NCBI GenBank assembly: GCA_050084515.1
Contig: CM114272.1
Coordinates: 43,214,001-43,278,000 of the forward strand
Length of the DNA stretch: 64,000 nucleotides
From: Blasia pusilla
Taxonomy: Eukaryota; Marchantiophyta; Marchantiopsida; Blasiales
Reading direction: 5' to 3'
The position numbers and the translations under genes are program-made. Each line of letters starts with the position of its first letter. Positions within the stretch are counted from its first letter, which is position 1. The notes below the pieces were generated by a model. The model was not told where the DNA came from and ran no database searches. It saw nothing but the letters and a program-made list of their open reading frames with translations. Below are positions 12,376 through 23,784 of this stretch, piece after piece.

Positions 12376-13380
12376 TGTTGCAACCCTCATAACCAAACGA
12401 GGGCCAAGCACAATATCTAAACTCTAGCGAGCTCACGCTAGGATGGTTTTGCGCTTTGGAGTTAAGGAAACACAAGTGCAAGACGCGAGCGAGGCGAACG
12501 TTTTGAGTGATTTGTGCGTATATGGTTGCGACTAGGAAACTGGAACTAAACGAAAAACTCAGACTAGAGAAGAGTGGAGTCTTGGACGAGACGCGGCCAA
12601 GGGGTGTAAATCGGACTTGAGATGCGAGCGATGTTTGGGAGTTTCTAACTGTACTTTTAACCATAACTCCTAGTCCCAATATGTGTTTGGAAAAACTAAG
12701 ATAGCATTGGAAATATTATGCTAAGATAGTTCCAATGCACCAAAGATCTTGGCAAACGCTATTGCAAAGGCGGAGATATGGGCCAAAACCGACTATAAGG
12801 GGAGTCGAGTTGAGGGCCAAAAAGAGAGGCCCGAGTGCTCCTTCTCTAAGGTAGGGGAACCCCGGAGATCCCCAGAAGTACTAGTAAGGGGGAAGGTCTC
12901 CAAGACTTCTTGGGACTTGAATCCCACTTTGGACACCGCGGGGCGACTCAAGGGCACGGAACGGATTGGGAGTTTGGTGTTGGGGTTCAAAACCCAAACC
13001 AAATTCAATAGTGGATTTTGGAGATCCCTATTAGATTCCAACTCACGACTCATATTTTTGATTCTTGGTTTGGGGCTCATGCGAGGTCTATTGGACAGTT
13101 AGGACCGCTAGGCACGCAAACCCTATTTTAGGTGTTTTGACTAACCAAAAAGTCTGCCCCAAGTCTTGGAAGACTTGCCCATGTTGGGAATCTAGGAATG
13201 AGGGAAGGTTGAGCTTGATGAGGTGCCGAGTCAAGGACTCGGTTGGTTGGAAGGCCGCTTGACCCAAAGCAAGACTGACGTGAAGGTGTTTAGGTGCAGG
13301 TTGGCAATGAGAGCGTGTCCTACTGAACGTACGATTCTGCGACACTAAGATTGACGTTAAAGGAGAGTAGATGCACGACA
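12376..13380 (+). repeat. 3' LTR of gypsy element 2
   Basis: Begins TGTTGCAACCCTCAT and ends GATGCACGACA, 1005 bp. Many substitutions distinguish it from the 5' LTR, so the insertion is old. Open frames within it on either strand (for example near 12749-13102) are not genes. Confidence 0.9.
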
Positions 13381-13829
13381 TCACCAACAGTCTTACATGC
13401 CATAAGGTTCTTGAAATGACTTTAGTCATATGGCCTATGGTATCTTGAATTGTTAAAGATGGACAAGACTTATGGATATGCTACTTGGAGTCTTCAACCG
13501 TGTGCCAAGGGGCCTTTGAAGCAATAACATGCAAGACGAAGAGAGTTTACACGTACACTTATCCGTGTAAAAAACGATGTTTATCAAGAGCTACCAAAAT
13601 GAAAAAAAAAAACTAACAGAGGAAGATATATCACAAGTGGCATCAAAAAACTGTTATAGATAATTTTGTTGCCAATCTAGGCGGAGAGATGTTCGTTCAA
13701 GCAAAGAGAAGTATTGGAATAAATCCTTTCACGAAAGAAGGGAATCACTCCACGCCATGGTCCATTCGTCTAACTTCATTGACGGACAAAGGGTTGTGCA
13801 AATGGAAGGTAGAATGATTTTTGGCGTTG

Positions 13830-15045
13830 TTATGATCGAGTCCTTATGGCATTTTCATTGTATCATGAAGTTTAATTTTTCTCCCACCATTGGATGGTGA
13901 TGAAACCTGACACACACTAAGGCCTCAAATCCGTCCAAATGTTGAACGGTTCAGATTTGCTAGTTAGCTGTCCATGCTCAAACCATAAATGAAAGATCAA
14001 TTTTAGGGTTTACAATTTTTAATTCCATTTGTGAATGGTCATTTGTAATTTTTTCTTTTGATCTGTATTCTTGGAGTTGGCTTGGTCCCCTGGGAACAAT
14101 TTCAAGATTTTAGGACTCATGGTTAAGGAGGAGGGGAGAAAATGATGGATGAAGAAGGAGGACAAGGACTTTGAATAGTCTCGTTCAAACGCTTTGCATT
14201 ATTTTCATGGTAACACAATGGCTTCTTTTCTTTCCACCATTGGATGGGGATGAATATTTTTCCTAGCCTTGATATTAGATTTGTCGAGAACTTCGACGGT
14301 TCAGATCTTCTATTGAAGTTCCCATGCTAATACCAAAAATCAGAAACCTTATTTAGGGTTTACGGTTTTTAATACCATGTGTGAGTGGTCATTTGTAATT
14401 TTTTCTTTTGACTTGTGTTCCTCAAAACGGGTTGCCTCCCTCGGAAAAGTTTTAAGATTTAAGGAGGAGGAGGTTGAGGAGGAGATGAGAAAATGATGGA
14501 TCAAGAAGGAGGACTAGAACTTTGAGTAGTCTTTTTCTTAGGCGTTGTCTCATTTTCATCGTAACGTGGTAGTAACTTTGTTTACCACCATTGGATGTGG
14601 ATGAATGTTTTTTCAGAGCCTGTCCATTAATGTCTTCCACAAATTATATGGTTCACATCTACAAGTTAGCTCTCCATGCTCAAACCTAAAATGGAAGACC
14701 ATTTTTAGGGTTTACGATTTTTAGTTTCGTGTGTGAGTGGTCATTTGATGTTTTTTCTTTTCTCCTCTGTTCCTGGGTTAAGGGTGCCATCTTAAAAAAA
14801 GTTTCATGATTTTTGGGCCCCATGTGGAGGGTGCAGGGTACAAAATGACAAGCCAAGAAGGAGTAAGAGGGCGTTGAATAAGATTCTTTGAAGTCCTTGT
14901 GGCATTTTCATGTTATGATGGAGTTATCTTTTGCTTTCACCATTGGATGGTGATGAAACCACTGCACACAAGGAGGCCTTACATTTTTCCACATGGTCAA
15001 CGGTTCAGATCTGTGAGTTAGCCTCCCTAGTTATGATTTTCAAGT
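13830..15045. repeat. Tandem repeat, about 350-bp unit, about 3.5 copies
   Basis: The phrase CACCATTGGATG recurs near 13893, 14240, 14588 and 14938. Each is followed by a conserved order: GATGAA, a CGGTTCAGATC block, CCATGCT, AGGGTTTACGATTTTTA, GAGTGGTCATTTG, TTTTTTCTTTTG, and a GGAGGAG-rich segment. Units differ by substitutions and small indels. There is no coding signal. It is a local satellite-like array of diverged copies. Confidence 0.85.
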
Positions 15046-15264
15046 AGATCCCAAGTTATAATTTTTTAATATACCCGCGAGCAAAATGTGTCGAATAATC
15101 TTCCATATTGTGTTGGAAAAAATAGTGAGCATGGTCCTAGGGCAAAGGTTGTTAAAAAAATCTCCATGTCACGAAAAGGAATGTTGATGTGGCATGGAAG
15201 AGAATGATGATGTGGCATGGAATGTTTAGACTCCCATTTCGTCCCAAAGTGTGTGTGTGGCGGG

Positions 15265-15445
15265 AGAGAGTGAGCATAGGACGTTCAGAGTTCACATGCG
15301 GGAGTGGAGAGTTTGGAGGTCGAGAGTGGGAAGTTTGAGAGTGCACTAGAGTGTGGGACGTTGGAGTGTGGGACGTTCAGAACGTTCGGAGTTCATTGGC
15401 GGGACTGGAGAGTTCGGAGGTCGAGAGTGGGAAGTTTGAAGATCA
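15265..15445. repeat. Short direct duplication, about 60 bp twice
   Basis: The block ACGTTCAGAGTTCA..GGGAGTGGAGAGTTTGGAGGTCGAGAGTGGGAAGTTTGA at about 15279-15338 recurs with few changes at about 15378-15440. Between the copies GTGTGGGACGTT is itself repeated. It is a purine-rich, locally duplicated stretch. Confidence 0.75.
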
Positions 15446-16007
15446 GTGGGAGTGGGGCGGTCCAAGAGAAGAGGGTGTTTCTTTGGGTGTTTTGAGAGTC
15501 CACCAAAGATCGTGGACTCTCGAGTGAGCAAAGTGCGTTTCCTCCATGCACATTTTCATGCCCATTTGAAGATTCGCCGCCATTTTGCTCCATCTTCAGT
15601 AGTTGAAGTGTGCCGGATGGGTGTCTTACCGATTTGCGTTGCCTCGGATATGTCTCGCTGGCTGATGAGATTTGAAGCGATGATTGTGATTACCTGATCG
15701 CCCACCGCCTTCTTCATCCCTTGTTGAACTGTGCGAATCTTCTCCGCCTTATAGGTCATGTGCATTGCGAGTTGTAAGTCAAAGGCTGGAGCTGAGTGAA
15801 TTCCTTGTGCACGCTCGCTGATCACTATTTCGAGTCGGGACTCTGTTCGTGGTGGATCGTGTGCTAAGGCAATGAGCTGGGTTTGCTGAGCTGGTGAGGG
15901 CCGCTTCCATCTCCGCTTGTTGCATTCGCCATCCAGAGCAATTCTTTGCTGGTGCTCTCATTTTGATGCGTAATCAAGCATATCTCTGGAGTTTTCATCG
16001 TCTTGCA

Positions 16008-16010
<3 letters not shown>
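15446..16010. other. No recognisable gene
   Basis: A minus-strand open frame of 89 residues (15825-15556) and overlapping short frames are present, but none shows a recognised motif. The region lies between the short duplication and the CT tract that precedes the LINE. Confidence 0.45.

Positions 16011-16057
<47 letters not shown>
16011..16057. repeat. (CT)n microsatellite at the 5' end of LINE copy 1
   Basis: About 23 CT units directly abut the first LINE base near 16058. The second LINE copy also has a CT-type tract (GA on the plus strand, 23784-23797) at its 5' end. Confidence 0.95.
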
Positions 16058-16059
<2 letters not shown>

Positions 16060-16286
16060 GGTTGGATTTAAACCCCAAAACTACAAGTCCCGACAGGCCT
16101 GGTATGTTGGGACGACATGTTCTAAAGCACTGCTCCTGGGTAGCTTATAATGAGTGAACCGCGTGCAAGCAATATAGCAATACTCTCTATCAAGTTGCCC
16201 ATTGTTGTAGTTGGAACCTGTAGTGAGCTTGCGATGTCGTTCCCCTGGTTGGTAGGTGTGGATAAGTGTGTCATGTAATCCATGTG

Positions 16287-16310
16287 ACTTGTGGCACTTG
16301 TGCCACAAGT
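16287..16310 (+). other. Stem-loop in LINE 5' region, conserved between copies
   Basis: ACTTGTGGCA, a 4-base loop, then TGCCACAAGT form a 10-bp perfect stem. The same stem occurs in the inverted copy at 23527-23550. The loop differs: read in the LINE sense it is CTTG here and GTTG in the other copy. Confidence 0.7.
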
Positions 16311-16455
16311 AAGGTGTCCAGTGGACTTAGTTGGAGAAATGGAGACCTCCTTTTCTTTTGAAGCTGGATTCACCGGCCCTCCTCTGCAGCTTAATGCCAG
16401 GGCTGTTCACCTTGGCAGGTAGTGATGATCTCTAGGGGTAACAAGCGGGCTCTCT

Positions 16456-17138
16456 TTGGGCCCCCTGCCGCTTGGAGGCAGCCCTGCAAGACAAATAGGA
16501 CAGCGAGTCCCCTGTGCGGACTCTCAGTGGGAGCTTAAACATTCTCCCGAGATCCTAAATCAGTTGTTTGCCAAACCTCTACATATAATCAGCGGCCTTG
16601 AGCCCAACATATCTCCGTCCTCCCAAGCTTGTGAGGAGTATCAGTTCACCTATCAAAGGCGCATACCAAAGCCCAGCATCCCCAAGTTGGGTGGGGAATA
16701 CCGGCATGTTTATGTGAGACGCTCAAAGGCCCCCGGAGTTCGGACCTGGGCAGCAAGTTCAATATGGTCTCTGAGGGGAGGAGACCACGGTTCCACATGA
16801 TCATTTTAGGTGTCGTCCCCAGAGACTTTGTCTCATTTAAGGTCATGTGCGCAGACTTTGGGCTTTGAATTCTGGCTCTTCTTTGGGGTTACTCGGATGA
16901 TGAACGGAAATCAATGTATCTTCAAGGCGTCTATCAAGGGCGAGGAGGCCAATACTTGGCTTGCCACAAAAACCAGGTGTCTCAAGATCCGAGACGTGCC
17001 TACAAGCGGTGGGCTATGGTAGTCGAGGGTGGTTCCAGCTTGAAGGAAAGGCCCATCTCCACAAAACCGCTAGTGATCTACACACCTAATGTCTTTAGTG
17101 TTCTCCAAGGGACCAGCGATGAAGAGCTTTGCACATGA
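16456..17138 (+). pseudogene. LINE copy 1, first coding region (unrecognised ORF1-like)
   Basis: Several overlapping broken frames cover this stretch. The inverted copy keeps a 143-residue open frame (23272-22841, minus strand) with words such as FAKPLHIISGLEPN and PKLGGEYRHVYVRR that can be followed here across frameshifts. LINEs commonly encode a nucleic-acid-binding ORF1 upstream of the endonuclease, but no zinc knuckle or RRM is visible, so the identity is inferred from position only. Confidence 0.45.
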
Positions 17139-17965
17139 AGAGGTTCCATGTCACAAGAAGCCACACCGACGCCAAAAGCGTGCCGATCCCCAACCCACTT
17201 AGTGACAGGTCTCCGTTTGGGTACTTGGAACTTCGTGGAACTGACCCATGCAATGAAGCGGTGGAGGTTGCTGAAGTTTTGATGAAAAATCAAATACATA
17301 TATGCGGGGTCAGAAACTTGGGAAACCAAGTTAATGGAGATACCCCATGTACCACACTATGCATGGTTTGGAAAGATGTGCGACACCAGGCAAACAACAA
17401 CAGAGGTATGAAGGGTGTCGGGTTCTTCATCGAGACTTCATGGTGGGCCAGTGTGAGATCATCAACACGGGGCTCAGTATGAACACACCATATGGGTCAA
17501 AGTCCGAGCTGAGTGCAACTCGCGGGATATGTTTATCGGGTGTATTTACATGCCTACAAACAAGTGAATGCTGCTTTAACAGAGGCGGCGTTTGATAGTG
17601 TGAAAACCGATTGCCTTGGGTTCCGGACAAAGGGGACATAGTCTTCTTTGGGAGACTTCAACAGTGGGTGGGGCAAGGCACCGATCCCCAAGCAGAGATC
17701 GGGATGTTTGGAGATGAGAGTGAATGGCAATGGCACACGGCTGATCACGATGTTGAGGGAACTTCAAGCGATGGCACTTAATGATAGGCATAAGGTGGGA
17801 TCTCCGGCTTGGACTAGGGTCAACTTCAAGGAGAATGAGAGCTCCATTGTGGACTATATACCTGTGGATGAGGAACTCTACACACGCAAAGGGGAAGATC
17901 ACAAAGTGGATGCGACAGACATTGGAAGATCAGATCATTCATTGGTCTGACAGAGTTGCAGACAA
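17129..17965 (+). pseudogene. LINE copy 1 endonuclease (AP/EEP type)
   Basis: The endonuclease nicks target DNA to prime reverse transcription. The region includes IHICGVRNLG near 17299-17326 (position of the usual E of QE), FIGCIYMPT near 17528-17553 in another frame, GDFN at 17651-17662 and the metal-binding GRSDHSLV at about 17924-17947, all in the expected order. At least three frameshifts separate these blocks, and the conserved Glu of the ICGVQE-type motif is not seen. The protein is non-functional, but the family is clear. Confidence 0.8.
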
Positions 17966-18008
17966 AGGCTAAAATGCTCGACCAAACCGGTGAAGAGGGT
18001 GATCAGAA

Positions 18009-18780
18009 ATGGAGGATAGAGGACTTCAAGATGAGGGCAACAAGAAGGTGTACATTGGCAAGCTGGAAGAAAATCTCTTGGCATTTCACACTTTCATTGA
18101 ATCTACCGTCAAGACCTTTGGGTTCACAAGAACAACTGTGGACATGGTCTTTGGCATGGTGGGAGCGTGGAGTGACAGATGCCGCCGAGATTCTTGTCGG
18201 CAGAAATTGATAATATGCGGCAGAGCCGTCAAATGGTGGTCCTTGGAACTCAAGGCGACCATTGCCAAACGAAGGGAAGCGTATGTCACAAGTGCCAAAG
18301 CCAGGGACGATGCATCCTTGTGGGCAGAGTATGTGGCCCTACGCAGGAAACCCGTCTTTCGCGCATGCACAAGAAGAAAATGAACAAGCCACATACTCAT
18401 CCATCAATGAGAATTTCGAGAATCGAAAAAGTTCGGATGGAAGTGCAGAAATTGAGCAAGGCCAGGGGGCGAAAGCAGCGTAAAGGCCTTGAAGAGAAAA
18501 GACGGTGGAATGATGACCACTAAACAGATCCGACATGTGTTGGAAGGCCATTACAAGGAGTTAGGCAGAAGCCCGCTTTCGGACATCCCTTGAAGAGCAG
18601 AACTTGAGAGGGTGGTGGAGGATTTTGTAAAGATACAACGGGAGAAGGCACATGATGAGGTTGAGCTAGGCAACGCATATAATGATTGGTTCTCCTGGCT
18701 GAGGTGGGAGCAGCGATCAAAGAACTTGTGAACCACAAAGCGGGGCGGTGGTGATGAGCTTGTGAATGAGCTGTTAAAGT
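18009..18780 (+). pseudogene. LINE copy 1 linker between endonuclease and reverse transcriptase
   Basis: A 124-residue frame (18009-18383) reads as a charged, partly helical linker (words LEENLLAFHTFIEST, FGMVGAWSDRCRR, KRREAYVTSAKARDDASLW). The inverted copy preserves nearly the same protein at 21817-21416. Such linkers between the two catalytic domains are usual in LINEs. The rest to 18780 is frameshifted. Confidence 0.65.
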
Positions 18781-18839
18781 ATGGCGATCTTGCTATGGCT
18801 CATTCTCTAGTGAGTCTCTTTAACTTTGGTCTCATGCGG

Positions 18840-19703
18840 GCGAAGTCATCCCACAAAGATGGCGGATGGGAGTCATCGTGAACCTCTTCAAGAAGGGTGA
18901 GCGATAAGACCGTGAAAACTACAGGGGTATTACATTCTTTGAGTGTAGTCGGAAGCTCCTTTGCCGTATACTCAACAATAGGATCTCTGTGCACATGGAG
19001 GAGAATGTCATCAAGGAAGGCGGTGGCTTCCGGCAAGCCCGAGGATACGTGGACCACATCTTCACCTTGATCAGATCATCCAGGTTAGGAAAAAGAGGGG
19101 AAACCCACCTATTGCTTCTTCTTGGACCTCAAGAAGGTATATGACCTTGTATGGCGTGGACGGGCTTTCTTATAGCTTTGTGGAAGGCGGGGCTTTGAGG
19201 GAAAATGTGGAGGGTGGTGGAGAAGATGTACCGAACACAAGGAGTAGAGTTCGGTGAATGGCCAAAAGAGTGGGACATTCGACATCAAGCAAGGAGTGGC
19301 TCAAGGATGCCCGCTCTCCCCCACCCTCTTCAACATTTTCGTGAATTCCCTATTGGAAGAAATGGAGGATAGTGGACTAGGCATACGGGTGGGCAATAGC
19401 TCTATTGTTGCCGTGATGTTTGCTGATGACTTTGGTGGCCTCGAGGAAACAGGAGAGAAACTCCAAGAGATGATCTCCCTAACCAAAATCTGGTGTGACA
19501 TGTGGGGCATGGAGGCAAATGTCTTGAAGTGCGGTGTGATGATTTTTAATGGCAAGGAGGAGGACCAAGACCAACAAAGTGGTACTGGGGTGACCAAGAG
19601 ATCCCCGTGTGGCTACCTACACCTATCGGGCATAGAATTCTTGGAAGATTGCATGTGGGATGCACACATTAAGAAGACTATCGAGAAAGGCCACGGAAGG
19701 TGA
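18840..19703 (+). pseudogene. LINE copy 1 reverse transcriptase
   Basis: Reverse-transcriptase blocks appear in order: VIVNLFKKGER, NYRGITFFE, GFRQARGYVDHIF, FLDLKK.YD, then in one long frame (19254-19703) GVAQGCPLSPTLFNIFVN and the catalytic FADD at 19419-19430, a variant of YADD. The first half is split by frameshifts and a TAG near 19172, while the second half is open for 149 residues. The order and spacing match non-LTR reverse transcriptases that copy RNA at a nicked target. Confidence 0.9.
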
Positions 19704-20228
19704 ACGGTTTGTCCGATTCCCTCTGATCAAAGGGACATCACATCGAAGTAAAGCGTTGTGTCATTTTGCATACCATTCATCCTCGCTGGAATACGGGCAA
19801 CAATGTGGGATGCCAACACCAAAAAAGGGATAGGCTTGAAGTCAGGTGCGGTGAAGGCGTTTGGGTATGATGTCAACTTCATCACGAGCAGCCAGCGTTG
19901 GTGTGAGATCAGAACTAGGTGTGGAACCCTTGGAGGATAGACGTGACATCGCCAAGTTGAAATGGCGGAGGCAGCTGGAGACAATGGACTCCCATCGCTA
20001 TCCTAAAGAGGTGATTGGGAAAACCTAGACCCAAAGAAGACCCGTAAAAAAGGCCAAATCTTGGACGAAAAAGGTTCAAGAGATTGTGCAAGCATCCAAG
20101 CTCCCAAAGATGGCCTGAACTTTGGGAGCAAGATGAGAAAGCATTCGTGGATACCATAACCAAAGCGGTGGGCAAACGCTCATAGCGAACAACATGGAGG
20201 AAGCCATGAAAATGTCGACCTCTCTCTT

Positions 20229-20783
20229 TTGACGGTATATCCGAGAGGCGAACTGAAGAACTATTTGCGGGGAACCCCTTGCTTGGGAACCCGGCTCAAG
20301 TTCAAGTTCAGGATGGGGGCAATCCCCTTGAACCATAAGAAAAGCAGGATGGGAACACAACTAAACTCTTGCGCCTTGTGTGACGATGGGGACGAAACCT
20401 CTCGTCATTACTTGGTCTCCTGTGCAAAATTCACAACACCTGAGCAAGAGCATATGTTGATATTGCCAAGTGGTAGCACTGAATTGTTCAACACATTTAG
20501 TAGCCTTGATTCATTGCCCAAAGTGCTGCCTTTGGTAAGTAATGTCTATTGGGGATCCCAATCAGGTAAAGTAGATGGTGTGGTGAAGAGCTTCTTGGTT
20601 GACACTTGGAAGCTCCGCACAAACACCTTGTTTGGTCAACACTCACACTATATGAGAGTGTCTCCCTCCTCTCATATGGTACCTTCTTCACTTGCTTCTC
20701 TCTCTACACCCATCCCAGTCTCAAGCACCGTCCAACCAGGGCGCGGGATCTATGGTCGCAAGGCTACGACAGGCACTACTTAA
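20229..20783 (+). pseudogene. LINE copy 1 C-terminal region with CCHC-type zinc motif
   Basis: An open frame of 184 residues contains CALCDDGDETSRHYLVSC at about 20371-20424, the Cys/His pattern (zf-RVT type) found downstream of many plant and animal LINE reverse transcriptases. The frame then continues to the last bases before the TC tract, so the final residues are probably 3' untranslated sequence. The same 3' region recurs as scraps at 25491-25985. Confidence 0.75.
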
Positions 20784-20786
20784 TGA

Positions 20787-20928
<142 letters not shown>

Positions 20929-21415
20929 GATGACTCCCATCCGCCATCTTTGTGGGATGACTTCTGCCCTCCGATGAGACATCCGCCATCTTTGTGGGTT
21001 GAAGAGACTCACTAGAGAACGAGCCATAGCAAAGATGGCCATACTTTATGACTCATTCACAAGCTCATCACCACCGCCGCTTTGTGGTTCACAAGTTCTT
21101 TGATCGCTGCTCCCACCTCAGCCAGGGAGAACCAATCATTATATCGTTGCCCAGCTCAACCTCATCATGTGCCTTCTCCCGTTGTATCTTTACAAAATCC
21201 TCCACCACCCTCTCAAGTTCTGCTCTTCAAGGGATGTCCGAGCGGGCTTCCCTGCCTAACTCCTTGTAATGGCCTTCCAACACATGTCGGATCTGTTTTT
21301 TTTGTGGTCACCATTCCACCGTCTTTTCTCTTCAAGGCCTTTACGTCGCTTCGCCCCTGGCCTTGCTCAATTTCTGCACTTCCATCCAGAACTTTTTCGA
21401 TTCTCGGTGAAATTC

Positions 21416-21817
21416 TCATTGATGGATGAGTATGTGGCTTGGTTCATTTTCTTCTTGTGCATGCGCACGAGAAGACGGGTTTCCTGCGTAGGGGCCCATA
21501 CTCGCCCACAAGGATGCATCGCCCCTGGCTTTGGCACTTGTGACATACGCTTCCCTTCGTTTGGCAATGGTCGCCTTGAGTTCCAGGACCACCATTTTGG
21601 CTCTCCGCATATTATCAATTTCTGCCGATAAGCAATCTCGGCGGCATCTGTCACTCCACGCTCCCACCATGCCAAACACCATGTCCCTGATTGTTCTTGT
21701 GAACCCAAAGGTCTTGACGGTAGATTCAATGAAAGTGTGAAATGCCAAGAGATTTTCTTCCAGCTTGCCAATGTACACCTTCTTGTTGCCCTCATCTTGA
21801 AGTCCTCTATCCTCCAT
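21416..21817 (-). pseudogene. LINE copy 2 linker region
   Basis: A 133-residue minus-strand frame parallel to 18009-18383 of copy 1 (shared LEENLLAFHTFIEST and KRREAYVTSAKARGDASLW). It is slightly longer in open frame than in copy 1 and then broken. It gives independent support that this stretch was coding in the parent element. Confidence 0.65.
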
Positions 21818-21832
21818 TTCTGATCACCCTCT

Positions 21833-22560
21833 TCACTTTGGTTTGGTCGAGCATTTTAGCCTTTTTTTGCAACTCTGTCGAGACCAATGAATGATCTGAT
21901 CTTCCAATGTCTGTCGCATCCTTTGTGATCTTCCCACTGCGTGTGTAGAGTTCCTCATCCACAGGTATATAGTCCACAATGGAGCTCTCATTCTCCTTGA
22001 AGTTGACCCTAGTCCAAGCCGGAGATCCCACCTTATGCCTATCATTAAGTGCCATCGGTTGAAGTTCCTCAACATCGTGATCAGCCGTGTGCCATTGCCA
22101 TTCACTCACATCTCCAAACATCCCGATCTCTGCTTGGGGATCGGTGCCTTGCCCCACCAATTTGTTGAAGTCTCCAAAGCAAGACTATGTTCCCCTTTGT
22201 CGGAACCCAAGGCAATCAGTTTTCACACTATCAAACGCTGCCTCACATTCTACAGCCTTGATTCTTGTTTGTAGGCATGTAAATACACCCGATAAACATA
22301 TCCCGCGAGTTGCACTCAGCTCGGACTTTGACCCATATGGTGTGTTCATACTCGAGCCCTGTGTTGATGATCTCACACTGCCCACCATGAAGTCTCTCGA
22401 TGAAGAACCCGACACCCTTCATACCTCTGTTGTTGTTTGCCTGGTGTCGCACATCTTTCCAAACCATGCATAGTGTGGTACATGGGGTATCTCCATTAAC
22501 TTGGTTTCCCAAGTTTCTTGACCCCGCATATATGTATTTGATTTTTCATCAAAACTTCAG
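21833..22560 (-). pseudogene. LINE copy 2 endonuclease
   Basis: Minus-strand frames preserve GGQCEIINTGLEYEHTIWVK, FIGCIYMPTNK, GDFN (near 22170) and DIGRSDHSLVS, the AP-endonuclease signature. Frameshifts separate them at positions different from those in copy 1, so the two copies decayed independently. Confidence 0.8.
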
Positions 22561-22840
22561 CAACCTCCATTTGCTTCATTGCATGGGTCGATCCACGAAG
22601 TTCAGGTACCCAAACGGAGACCTGTCACTAAGTGGGTTGGGGATCGGCGGGCACGCTTTTGGTGTCGATGTGGCTGCTTGCGACATGGAACCTCTTCATG
22701 TGCAGGCTCTTCATCGCTGGTCCCTTGGAGAACACTAAAGACATTAGGTGTGTAGATCACCAGCGATTTTGTGGAGATGGGCCTTTCCTTCAAGCTGGAA
22801 CCACCCTCGACTACCATAGCCCTCCAGTTGTAGGCACGTC

Positions 22841-23272
22841 TCAGATCTTGAGACACCTGGTTTTTTGTGGCAAGCCAAGTATTGGCCTCCTCTTCCCTTG
22901 ATAGACGCCTTGAAGATACATTGATTGCCGTTCATCATCCCGAGTAACCTTGAGAGAGTAGCCAGAATTCAAAGCCCAAAGCTGCGACATGATCTTAAAT
23001 GAGACAAAGTCTACTGTGGGACGTACACCAAAAATGATCATGTGGAACCGTGGTCTCCTCTTGTAGACCAGATTGAACTCGCTGCCCAGGTCCGAACTCC
23101 GGGGGGCCTTTGAGCGTCTCACATAAACATGCCGGTATTCCCCACCCAGCTTGGGGATGCTGGGCTTTGGTATGCGCCTTTGATAGGTGAACTGATACTC
23201 CTCACAAGCTTGGGAGGACGGAGATATGTTGGGCTCAAGGCCGCTGATTATATGTAGAGGTTTGGCAAACAA
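22841..23272 (-). pseudogene. LINE copy 2, ORF1-like region
   Basis: A 143-residue open frame (starting FAKPLHIISGLEPNISPSS) corresponds to 16568-16990 of copy 1. No domain is recognised. It is the best surviving version of this region, lying about 500 bp from the element's 5' end and upstream of the endonuclease. Confidence 0.5.
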
Positions 23273-23526
23273 CTGATTTAGGATCTCGGGAGAATGTTTA
23301 AGCTCCCAGCCCGAGAGTCCAGACAGGGACTCGCTGTCCTATTTGTCTTGTGAGGGCTGCCTCAAGCGGCAGGGTGCCCAAAGAGAGCCCGATTGTTACC
23401 CCCAGAGATCATCACTACCTGCCAAGGTGAACAGCCCTGGCATTAAGCTGCAGAGGAGGGCCCGTGAATCCAGCTTCAAAAGAAAAGGAGGTCTCCATTT
23501 CTCCAACTAAGTCCACTGGACACCTT

Positions 23527-23550
23527 ACTTGTGGCACAACTGCCACAAGT
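23527..23550 (-). other. Stem-loop in LINE copy 2 5' region
   Basis: The same 10-bp stem (ACTTGTGGCA / TGCCACAAGT) as at 16287-16310 with a CAAC loop on the plus strand (GTTG in the LINE sense). Confidence 0.7.
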
Positions 23551-23784
23551 CACATGGATTACATGACACACTAATCCACACCTACCAACCAGGGGAACGA
23601 CATCGCAAGCTCACTACAGGTTCCAACTACAGCAATGGGCAACTCGACAGAGAGCATTGCTATATTGCTTGCACGCGGTTCACTCATTATAAGCTACCCA
23701 GGAGCAGTGCTTTAGAACATGTCGTCCCAACATACCAGGCCTGTCAGGACTTGTAGTCTTGGGGTTTAAACCCAACCAGGCCGG

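Larger units (their letters stand above)
7496..13380 (+). mobile_element. Ty3/gypsy chromovirus, element 2 (degenerate, internally deleted)
   Basis: Two related LTRs of about 1.0 kb (7496-8526 and 12376-13380) flank remnants of gag, protease, reverse transcriptase, RNase H, integrase and chromodomain in the usual Ty3/gypsy order. It is the same family as element 1 at 56341-63466. The LTRs have diverged clearly from each other. The five bases outside the ends (TGCGT, TCACC) do not match, so the target duplication is lost or the ends are rearranged. Internal deletions remove the primer-binding site, most of gag and much of the reverse transcriptase. It cannot be autonomous. Confidence 0.9.

Noticed and set aside
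12269-13429. Open frames of 95-136 residues
   Set aside because: LTR sequence of gypsy element 2; no protein motif.
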